From Rallus limicola (taxonomy: Eukaryota; Chordata; Aves; Gruiformes; Rallidae): a DNA stretch of 64,000 nucleotides. The notes below the pieces were generated by a model. That model ran no database searches, had not been told where the DNA came from, and was given only the letters and a program-made list of their open reading frames with translations. Made by a program: the position numbers and the translations under genes. Within the stretch, counting starts at the first letter, position 1, and each line of letters starts with the position of its first letter. Below are positions 36,300-46,715 of the stretch, piece after piece. The stretch lies in assembly GCA_022605955.1 (NCBI GenBank), contig JAKCOZ010000021.1:10584501-10648500 (forward strand). Direction: 5' to 3'.

Positions 36300-36784
36300 G
36301 GATTGGTCCTCAGCATGATGAGGTGCTGGAGAGCATCCAGAGGAGGGTGGCGGAGCTGGTGAAGGGTCTTGTGCACAGGTCCTATGAGGAGCAGCTGAGG
36401 GAACTGGGGCTTTGTATCATGAGAAAAGGAGGCTGAGGGGAGACCTTACACCTCTGTACAACTACCTGCAAGCTGGTTGCAGAGATGCTGGGGTTGGTCT
36501 CTTCTCTGGGGTGACAGCGATAGGACGAGAGGGAATGGCTTGAAATTGCACCAGGGAAGATTCAGGTTAGACATCAGGAAGAATTTCTTTACTGAAAGGG
36601 TGTCAGGCATCAGAATAGGCTGCCCAGGGAGGTGGTGGAGTCACCATCCCTGAAGGTATTTAAAAGGCATGTAGATGAAGTGCTTAAGGACATGATCTAG
36701 AGTTGGATTAGTCAGGGTTGGGCTGTGGTTGGACTCAATGATCTAAAGGGTCTTTTCCAACCCAGGTGATTCTGTGATTCTCTG
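36300..36784 (+). mobile_element. CR1 retrotransposon, 3' fragment
   Basis: The blocks GAGAGCATCCAGAGGAGGGT, CTATGAGGAGCAGCTGAGGG, GGCTGAGGGGAGACCTTA, TTAGACATCAGGAAGAATTT, AGGCTGCCCAGGGAGGTGGT and GTTGGACTCAATGATC follow the CR1 3' order, ending in GGTGATTCTGTGATTCT. Non-coding and 5'-truncated. The true 5' edge may lie anywhere from about 36290 to 36325. Confidence 0.93.
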
Positions 36785-39700
36785 AGAACCACTAAACCAC
36801 CTGGAAGGTCGTGAGGATGGCTACACATGAGCAGAGCAGTAGTCTCTCTGGTTTAATTTTCTCTTTCTGCAAACTTTTGCCTTACAAATATTTTATGGTT
36901 TTCAACAACCCCACTAATGGGCCTTGCTGACAAACTCCCAAACACTGGTGTGATACACTTACAATTAATATTTCCATTGCCTTAGGGATAGCCTTAGAGA
37001 GAATGATTACAGGCAGTGCTTCAGTGGCTTGTTAGGCCCACAGTGGTATGAACAGAGGCTGTGCCAAGCCATTGTTACACTCTGTACCCCAAATACCTCT
37101 GGTACTGCTGAGATGGGTAAGGGGAGCAGGCAAGGAGAACCCACTTGCAGGGTCTGTCTTGTCCACCAGCTCTGCTGCTCCCCAGGGGTCTCTGCATAGT
37201 TGGACATGTGATGGAAGAGCCTTAGTTCCCTCAGTGCATCCTCTGCCCCATTTGCTGCCTGCATAGCTATGACGCAGCACATCATTTTTGAGCTGATGTC
37301 ACCCCATTCAGTAGCCATGGGAGAGAGCTGTGGTGGCCATGCAGGAGAAGTTCAGTTGCTGTGCCAAGCTGGTAAGCTGGTATAAATCATCCAAACTCCC
37401 CTCCCAGCAGGGCCACACAAGCCACCTGATGCACCTGGACACCACTGTCTTCATGTGCTTGTATTATTGCTATTAACAGCAATTTATAACACACCACCCA
37501 TAATCTAAACCTGTAGGCTACTGCAAAAGAAAATGTCTAACTCTGTCACTCTAATTCTGGGCTGCGAAGTGCTGGAGATGTTAAAGTTTAATCCCCCTTT
37601 CCTTTTTGCTGTTTACCTGTTGTGCAGATTCTGAGCTGGTGTTAGTGATTCCATCCCTGTTGTGCACAGTGGATTTATGCTGATTGGTGACAGCTCAGGA
37701 TCTGGCACTGCATGACGACACATGGGGAGCTGGAAGAAAAAAGTTCTTTGGTATCATTTTCAATGAGAAAGTCAAATAGCTCAAGGTTATGATGAACATA
37801 GTTTTCTGCCAATACTTAGATCAGCTGTACTGAACTCACACATTGGAGCAATTGCAATGATTTCCTTCATGCTGACTAATACAATCATTGTGGCTGGTTT
37901 ACTCACTAGCTTTGTTCAGAGACTAAGTTGCCAAATTCAAAGTTAGACTTCATGAATCATATTCATAAAGTACTATATTATGGTCGTGCTTGGGAGGTCT
38001 AGTCCTGGACAAGCAGCCTACTGTTCTAGGTGCTGTGCAGGCACCCATGGCCCAAAGGCTTTAATACTGCTTATAAGAGAAAAGAGAAGGGAAGGCAGAT
38101 GAAGGCAGGGACATCCTCAAAAGACTGGAGAATACAGTTTGTCTCTTGCCAAGGCTGGATAGAAGATGCTTGGGAGGAAAGCAAAGGAGTTGACTAGAGA
38201 AGGGAGTGGACCACACCATGCTGCTGCAGAGAAAATATTACCAACCTTGGCTGGTGCTAAAACCAGCTGTTAGTATGGGATGGGCACAGGGGTTAGTTTT
38301 TTACTAGCTTAGAGGGAAACTTTCATAGCAGAACTTCTTTTTCAGAAAAAGATAAATGCATGCTCCCAGCAATGGCAAATCAGGGCATTATCCCCCAGTC
38401 TAATTAAAGTGAAATAAGGTACTTGTTATTTATTCAGAGCTTCACTAGAAATCCTTGGTGGATACTCAGCTCAGAGGCCTGCCTTGAGTCAAAAGAAAGG
38501 ACAAAGCCATCAAGAGGCATGTAAATAACCACACTTGTCTTTGCATTAGTGAGGAACTGAAGGGAATGGGAACTGAGCAGCTTCCCCACACACACAGCCG
38601 GTCAGCCGTGGGATGGATCCACACCTGCAGAGTGGGAACAGCTCGTTCCTGCAGGGAATCACCGCACTTTCCTCTGCTCCCACTGCTGACACTGTTTTGT
38701 ACACATGTCATTTCAGTAGCATCTCCATAGAGTCCTCCATGCTGACAGGCGACTCCTTTTCTCCCCCACCCTTAGTAAGAGTGAAAAACTCCTTATGTTT
38801 TAAACAGTTAACTGGCCAGATACTGACCTGGCAGCTGTGTTACAGCTACATGCTTGGAGGCTGCCCAGCAGTGCAATACCAGATAACTGACCTTTTCACA
38901 TGAAAATATATGTAGAAAAGTAAAAAATTGCCACATCTGTAAAGCCACTGAAGCAATGCCATGGCAGAGATGAACTTGGCCTCAGGTGGTTATTTCTGCA
39001 GCTCTCCCAGCCTTGTGCAAAAACATCAGCTGGATAATTGACAAGTTTGGGTGTTTGCTGCTGCCTTGTTTGCTTTTGCCTTCTATGCCTGATCGTGGCT
39101 TTGAAATGCTAATTGCAAACTTTATGTGGTCTGTCAAAGGGAGTTTGAGTTATTTTGATGTATTTTTGATGCGCTCTGGAGCTTCACAATCAAACTTTGA
39201 GGTTTGCTTAGAAGGGTGGAAGGTAGGAACCTCTCCCCATTAAAGATGACAGCCAGAATCAGAGCAGGAAAGGGGCTGAGAGAATTTGCAGTAAGGGCTG
39301 AAAGCTGAAATGTATGCACACGGAGCTTCAGGGCTCACCAGGAGGTTCAGACATCAATGTGTGGAGGCTGGTGAACCCTCTTCTCTGCTGGTGTTTGCCT
39401 GGAAGTACCTGGAGCGGGGGTCATGTGGGGAAGAAACAGGCTTTTATTCCTTCTCCTGCTGCATTAGGGCATTGCCCCTTTTGCCTCCATGCTCCCTTGC
39501 ATGATGGTCTGTTTAAACCTTGGGCTGCTGTGGGCAGAGCTGGCCCCATGCACAGTGGGGAGCAGAGAGGCAGCCCTCAGGCTCTGGGAAATATTTTAGG
39601 TACTGGTGTAAGACAAATGAGAAGTGCAGCTCCTTTCAGTGGGCTACAGAAACTGGGTTGTATTGAAAAGAAATGTTATATAAGGGGCTAAAATTAGCAG

Positions 39701-42700
39701 AATGGAAAAAGAAGTCTGCTAAATACTCCCGTCTTTCTGTTGACACATGCAGACTTCCACCAGAAGGGGAGGGCTCCTTAATTATACTTTTCTGACGTAT
39801 TCTGGAAATTAGGGATTGAGAGTCTGCGAGCTTTGGTTGCTCACCATGGTGGGTGGATCGCAGGTAGATCCAGGCAGCCCTGGCCCACGGCCCTCTCACC
39901 ACCTAGGGTCATGACTTGCCACACCACAGCACAATGGGGTGGGGAACGATCCTGTCTTGTCCTCTGTAGGAAGGAAACCCAGCCACTGTTGGTGTTGGCA
40001 GTGAACAGGAAAATGGAGCTGATGTTGATGGAGGTAGGTATTTGGAGGTAGCAGGGTGGGAGCTGCACCCCCAGACTGGTTAATCATGGGTAAGCATTCT
40101 TGCAGGAGGAAATGGTGGTCTGTTTCCCCCACCTAGGCACCTAAGCACCTCCCCCTTTCTTTTTTAAGGACCCCTCTGTTGAATTTGAGCCTGTTGTGCA
40201 GTACAGCTGAGGTTCGTTCTCCCTTATTTTGGCTCTGTCCTCTCTGCCAACAGGCTGCTGTATGTGCTTTTCATGATTTATCCCCTAAGCTGTAACCTTA
40301 GAGACCTTCCTTGCCTTGTAAATACCATTTGTCTTTTGCTCTTTATCCAGAGAAATGGTATGGGGATACAGGATGGGCCCAGGTGGGTGCTGGGGAGCTG
40401 TTGCCATTTGCACTGCAGTCCTCTGGGGCTGGGGAGCTGTGAGCTGTCTACACAGCTATTGCTCTGCCCATGCCAAAGAGTCTTGAAGACACGGCGTGAT
40501 TTTGGTCATTGTGCTGTGAACAGAGCTTCAGCATCTCTGGGGGAATGAGGGGATTAGAGCAGTGAAAGGACAGGGGGAGAGCAAATCCTCTCCCAAGGGA
40601 TGCTCCTCTCCGCATGGCAGTGTGTGTAGCTACATCATTCACGGTTCCTGCATGCCTTCCCAGCGCTGCCATGCTGTGGGAAGCACACGCTCACCCCAGT
40701 ACTGTCATCCCTGACAGAGAACTTCCATTTTGCTGACACCCACACACTTAGCATCACAGGAAATTGGAGACTTTATATAGAGGTGGAAACCACACTCCCA
40801 AGCCGCCCCAACATGGAGGGGTTGCCTCACACATGTGCTCACAGCGCCTTCTGAAGGAGGAGGAGGAATGCCAGGCTCCTTGCTCCAGCTCTCAGAGAGC
40901 CTTGCTAAAGGGTCCCCTTTGCAGGGGTGCTTTCCTGAGCCTAAAGGAGAGCAGGACTTGAGTTACAGGAGCTTCCCCACATGGCAAAGGGGCTTTTTGC
41001 CTCTGCAGTTTGCTCCTGCTGGCAGCTCATCAGCTATTCCAGTGCTGTCCTTTCCCATGGCCCCTGGAAGCACTGTGTTAACCACTGCAGCTGCTGGAAA
41101 AAAATTCTACAAAGCCATTTTCTGGCTGAAAACTGTATTTCAGCAAAATGAAGCTTTTTTTTTTTCTTTCTTTCCCTGGGAGTGGGTTGGTTTGGGTGTC
41201 AGGTTGTCATCGGTGTGTCATGCCCCCTGCTATGTGCATTTTTTTTTGGGCCAAAAGAATGAAAATATTTGGAAGTGCTTTTGCATGGGAGTTGTAGTCC
41301 AGTGCCTCACATCCCTGTTCTTCCTCTGTTCAGAGTTCCTAGGAGAGAATATAGTTTCTGTTATGTACCACATAGGTTTGTGAAGGGAGGAAACCATGCA
41401 CTAAGTGTGTTCAGAACCCATGGTCCAGAAATGAAGGTTAAATTAAGAAGTATGCACCCCAAACTCTGGAGTAGCTGGGGTTAGATGCTACAGCCTGAGA
41501 GAATAATAATCCAAGAACTAAAGCTGTAAGTTGTTGTAACTGGAACAAAAAATTGTTCATTTCTTGAGAGAGTCTACAGTAGAGCTGTGCTTGGTGCTGT
41601 TCCCACAGCCTTCACAGTGCCTTGTCAGACCAGAGTTGAATGTAATATCACAAGCGTGTGTATTTACCAGTAGCCACTGACTTCTGTTCCTCTTTCATCC
41701 ATTGCTTTGCTGAGATGCTGCTAAGAGCAAAATGGGAGATTCACTGCTGAGAATGAGCTGAGCTATTTTTAGCAGAGGCTCATAAATCACTTTAGATATT
41801 AAGTTTTTGTTTTGAACTTTAAATTCAGACAATGGAAAATGGGGCTCCCAGATCAAATAAGCATTCTCTTTCTATTGATGGAAAAATACACATGAGCTGC
41901 TTAAGTGTCTGTAGCATAATTTATTAATCACATGAGGATGAAAAACGCAAGCCCACTGTGATCTCAAGAAAAGTATGAGTCTCAGGAGTGCACAGAAGGC
42001 TGGGAGAGGTCAAGACTGTCAGAGATGGAAAACAAAGCAGTTGTGGTTTCCATGCTAGGATGTGGCATCTACAAGTTTTTAATGTCTCCAGTCAGCCCTG
42101 AATAGGACAGAGCAGGGATGCAAACTACATCCCTGTCCTCTGCAAGATTTCCAAATTCCCATTCATGCTCCAAAAGGGGCGGCTGTAGCTGAGGCTCATT
42201 TTTACTATCATTGAGCCTGTGCTGGCAGCCACAGAGGCAGCCCTGCTCTGAAGATGCTGGAGGTGGCAGGTCAGAATCCTGGCACAGACCTGCACTGTAC
42301 AGCTGGTACCAGGCATATTTGAGGTCCCTAGCCTCCTCCAGAAAAGCTCACACAGGGATGAACTGTGCTCTTGGGGCTGTGGGTGGAATGCAGTGTGCAT
42401 GGAGCATGTGATAGGATAAGTAAGATGCTCTGGCTGACAGTGGGTGGTCTTGCTCTCCAGTGCCCTTGATATACCTCCTCTTGGTCACATATGTGACAAC
42501 AAAGGTCCCTCTTCACTAGACCTTGACACCCTGGGACTCCAGGCTACAAAGCACCATGAATTCAGAAGAAAATGTTTGCATGTTGCCTTTGGTGTGGTTC
42601 TACAATCCCTAAATTTCAATTAATTTGAATTGGAGTTGTCTTGGTCATCTAAACTTTTTAGAGGAGCTTGTTTTGAGGTGGTTCTTTGTATAGGAAAAAA

Positions 42701-44166
42701 AATAGTGCATATATATACATATAGTGCATCTATGTTTATGTTGCATGCCTCTATAATATCTGTATTCATAGGCATCAAATACTTGGTGACTAACCCCTAT
42801 TATTTGGGCTTTCTTCACCCACTAGATATACCTGGTAGTTACATACTGTTCCTCCACTGCATGTATAGAGCTGTTCAGAGCTGTAAATGGAGATTTTTAT
42901 ATATGTTGGTATTTGAACAAACATAGGTAAAAGCCAGGTACAAAATTGCTCATGTTTTGGCAAGAGAATACAGCAGTATTTCCAGTTTGGAATCATTCAG
43001 CTTCCTCCTGAAAACATACACAACACCTCTGAGAGACTGTATTGCTCCATAATTTTTAATTATTGCTCCCAATTACTAATGGCTGTGAACCTGTCATGGG
43101 ATGGTTCTTTGTTGCCTTTGCCTGACGTGTGTGGAGTAACAGCCTCCAGTAACTGGGAGAACTGCTCACATCCTTCCCAAGGAAGATCAACACAGGTTGT
43201 GCAGTGGATCCTATACACTCAAAAAAATGGGCCAAAAAGTCTCAAAGCCCAGGCTGTATTTCCAGAGGTGTGTCCCTGGGCTTAGCAGGCTGCTGTGGGA
43301 CTGGGAGGGAACACAAACAGCTTGTGGATGGAGGAATCTGAGGGGCGTTGGGAATCCTGCCTGCCAGTTTTCAAGACTTTTTCTTTCTGCATCATGGAAA
43401 GGACAAGTTGAAAATTTATTTTATCTGCAAAATGCTCTTAAGAAGTGACTAGGTGAAGGGTCAGTTGAGCACATGGCCACAAGCATCTAAATGCCTGAAG
43501 GAAAGGGCTTTTGAAAAATGTATGTTAACCCTGACAAACCTGACTTCTCCATTCCCCATGGCACTTATTTCAAACAATTTCCGTTGTACTGGATCATGAG
43601 AAAAAAATCACACCATCCCTGAGAAAACAAAAGCAAAATTAAACTCCAAGTACTGTACTTTCCCTCTTCAGCAAAATCTCTGCAGAGAGAGCTTTCTTTT
43701 GACTTTGGAGAGAATCAATTTAGAAAATAGCTGGGACAACATTTCCAGTAAACATAAATCCTAGAGTTTTGACAGCTTTTTTTTTTTTTGCAATTACAGT
43801 ATGAGACTTACCTGTGGTTGTGCTTACGATCCAAGATCTGAATTTCAAAGCTCTCTCTGGGCATCTTCTCATTCCAATGCTTCAGGCAGGGTCTCTTCAA
43901 CAAAAAGGCTTAAACTTTCTTTCTGCCACATGACTTTGCCCTCCTGCTGTGGAGATGCCAGCTTTGTAGATGAGCGACTTTTAGAGATCTTCAGAAACCT
44001 CTTGCATCAAACAGGATGAGGGACCCTGTCTGCAGCTGTCAGCAGAAGTGACCCAGCAGAGCAGTGCTTGGTGGCAGAAAGCCAGACAGGGCAGGCAGGG
44101 ATGGGGCTGCCTGCGAGGCCTTGATGGGGGCTGGAGGAAAGGTCTGCATCTTCCCAAAGAGCATCA
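36785..44166 (+). other. Intronic DNA, no gene or repeat recognised
   Basis: The longest open frame (40835-41383, 182 codons) has no domain and no splice context. About 40470-40720 carries slightly more CpG than its surroundings. A short direct repeat ATAGTGCAT (42702-42710 and 42721-42729) flanks a TA-rich run. T runs occur at about 41156-41165 and 43778-43789. Confidence 0.45.
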
Positions 44167-44764
44167 GTGATTGTCATGGTTTTGCCCCAGCTGAGAGCTG
44201 AGCACCACGCGGCTTGCCCTTTAAAAGGGGGGGGTGAGGGGGGGAGGGAGAGGGAAGGAAAAGGGAAAAAAAAAACAAACCAGGAACCAGAACCTCATGG
44301 GTTGGGATAAGGATAGTTTACTGGAATAGCAGAAGGATAGATATAACAATAACAATATTTGCTTTATAGCAAAATAAATGAAACTGGTGATACACAATGC
44401 AGGTTCTCACTGAATCACACAGCTCAGGCTGTACAGCCCGAAAACTGGACCGTTCCCAAAACAGCAAATCCTAGAGCTGCCTGCTCTCACCCCCACCCCC
44501 CCCTCCACCCCCCACTTATGCTGAGCATGATATATTTGGCATGGAATACCCCCTTTGGCCAGTTTGGGTCACCTGTCCTGGCAATGTCCCTTCCCTTCTC
44601 CTTAGTGGGGAAATAGGATCACCTGAAAAGTCCGTGATTGCCTGGCAGCAACTAGAAACAGCAGGGTGCTATCAGCACTGCTCCCATCCCAACTTCCAAA
44701 CACGGCATCCATCCTCTCTTAGGGAATAAATTAACTCCATCCTACCTGAAACCAGGACAGTGAT
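44167..44764 (+). mobile_element. Solo LTR of an avian ERVL-type endogenous retrovirus with 5-bp target duplication
   Basis: The LTR proper is 44172-44759 (588 bp), from TGTCATGGTTTTGCCCC to GAAACCAGGACA, with TGTC/GACA terminal inverted ends. It is flanked by GTGAT on both sides (44167-44171 and 44760-44764), a 5-bp duplication as expected for ERVL-class integration. Inside are GAGCACCACGCGGC, a G-rich tract (44227-44253), AATAAA (44373-44378), a C-rich tract (44489-44513), ATGGAATACC plus CCCTTTGGCCAGTTTGGGTC and CTGAAAAGTCCGTGA. No internal retroviral genes are present, so the provirus was reduced to a solo LTR by LTR-LTR recombination (inferred). Confidence 0.92.
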
Positions 44765-45984
44765 GAAAGATAAGTTGAACAGCTTGTGCATGGAGACCAC
44801 CTGGGGTAGTCATGTACCAAATGAGGATGCAAATGGGTGCCACCTTTTTGTTTCAGTCCTGGTCTTACTGAAAGAGGAGGAGGTTGGGGTGGTTGGTTGG
44901 GTTTTTATCCATCCCTTAGATGCTACTAAAATGCCTGTGACCCAATCAGCCAAATATACCGATGACATGTCTCCTCTGAGACCCCATGTTCAAGTGCAGG
45001 GACTGGAGAAGAACAGACTGCACAGGGACATGGTGACCTTCCCCAGGCTTGTGTGAAATGTGGGCTCACGAGAATGGCGTGTGCCTGGCTGCTCAGAAAT
45101 TCCCTTGAGCACTGTACTGAGTTCCTGTCTCACCCCTGATAGTGATGGCAGTGCCCAGCCAGCCCTCACTGGGAGGAACATGGGAAATATACTGTTGTAT
45201 TTAGGAAAATCCAGTGTTTAAATTCTCACACTCCAAAGGTAGACATTGATTTTTTTGTTATTATTTTTTTCCCCCCTAAAAAAAGATACTATGAAATCCT
45301 CTGGCTGCCTCTGAGGTTTGCTCTTGCAGGGAGGGAGGGCTGACCTTTCTGTGCTGTCCAAATCTGTCCTCTTTCACAGAAAGCTTCTGCTTTTCTTCAG
45401 ACTCTAGCATCTTCTCCAGCCCTCTTTTGCCCTCCCACTATCCGCAGAAGCCACATGCACATACTGTCCTGCTTCATCCTCTGAGCAACTTCAGATACTG
45501 AATTTTAAAAGGGGGGAAAAAATTTCTCTCTATCTGGACATCTCAGTGACCTTGTGTTAGTTTATTTAAGCAATTGTCTTTTAAGGTATTACCAACAGTG
45601 AAAACTTGTTTTTCTTTCTGCCAGTGCAATTCTTATTACTGCTGGGTTTACTTCCAGAAGTTGACAAGCAGAAAAACAGCTTCCTTCCCCCCTCCCTCTT
45701 TCCCCCACATATTTTAAAGCAACTGCAGGATGGCTGAACTCCCCCTGCACCCACTTCCAGGGCACAGAGGCAACCCCAGAGTGTTGTTGGAAATACCAGT
45801 TTTCAAGAAAAACACCGAGATCATCAGGAAAGCTGGGAATGATGTGTATGTGTGCAAGGCACATGCTGCCCACCTGCACCATCCCTGCTCTGCTGTGCTG
45901 GCTGGGCATGCCAACTGGGTTGTTTCTTTACAAAGTCTGTGATTTCCATCCAAACTGAGCAAACCGTTCTTGAAGGTTTTGTCA
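44765..45984 (+). other. Intronic DNA, nothing recognised
   Basis: Ordinary sequence with a short T/C then A homopolymer stretch at about 45250-45284. No element identified. Confidence 0.45.
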
Positions 45985-46085
45985 CACTCTCATTTTTCAA
46001 ATGGGAAAATGTCATTCAAAGGGAAGAAGTGACTCACCCCAGACTAGGCTAGCGGAAGCTGTGAGGTCAGTAGGAGCTGACCTGT
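45985..46085 (+). repeat. Possible MIR-like SINE relic
   Basis: CATTTTTCAAATGGGAAAAT, then AAGTGACTCACCCCAGACTA and GGAAGCTGTGAGGTCAG resemble the MIR tail order ATTTTACAAATGGGGAAA ... AAGTGACTTGCCCCAG. Too diverged for a firm call. Confidence 0.35.
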
Positions 46086-46547
46086 TGGTTTTCTGCCTTT
46101 AAAATATGCTCCTTTCCTTGTGTGCATATCTGCTCACTCTGCTACAGTTTGGGGAAAGGACCTCCAGGCTGCTGTTTGATGAATTTTCATCAGGCTGGGC
46201 AAGAGGAGAATAAAAGCTGAGATAGAAAGTCAGGGGAAGAAATTAGAGGGGCATCCTGGGGGAAGGGTATCACAGAAAAGTTTAAAAGGAGCAGTTAGGG
46301 GGATTAAAATCTTGGCTGACACATGCCTGAAGGTATAAGAAAGGAAACTTCACTGCTCTTTCTTTTCAGGGATCCAGAAATTAATTCTGCATTTATAAGT
46401 ATGATTTAATCAGAGAAATGCCTCAGTCTGTTGTCAATTTTTTCCTGTTAATTGGGCCATCTAGTGGGTCCCCAAACTTTGATACAGGTCAAGCAGGGAT
46501 AAGTCAGTCTATAAGAAGCTAGAGCTAGTTTCAAAGGAGCAAGCTGT

Positions 46548-46715
46548 GAGCAAATAACCAAGGGATCTGATGGAGCAAATAACCAAGGCGTGCATGCAGT
46601 CTAGGACCTCAGGCCAAAGACTTAAAACGAAGGCTTAAAACAATAGGTGGATATCTTGCAAAAGGAATTAAAGTAGATCTAAGGCAGCTAGAGATTTTGC
46701 AAAAAGGAATTAAAA
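46548..46715 (+). repeat. Purine-rich segment with short direct repeats
   Basis: GAGCAAATAACCAAGG occurs at 46548-46563 and 46573-46588 (25-bp offset). CTTAAAAC occurs at 46621-46628 and 46634-46641. TTGCAAAAGGAATTAAA (from about 46657) recurs as TTGCAAAAAGGAATTAAAA at 46697-46715 (about 41-bp offset). Such nested duplications are common inside LTRs or satellites; I cannot assign a family. Confidence 0.6.

Noticed and set aside
40835..41383. 182-codon open frame as an intronic gene
   Set aside because: No domain, signal sequence, initiation context or splice architecture, and low-complexity segments; size is within chance expectation for 54 kb of intron.
33276..44171. A full ERVL provirus between the two LTRs
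   Set aside because: The LTRs differ in length and divergence, the second has its own 5-bp duplication, a CR1 fragment and ordinary intron lie between, and no gag/pol-like coding or primer-binding site is seen.
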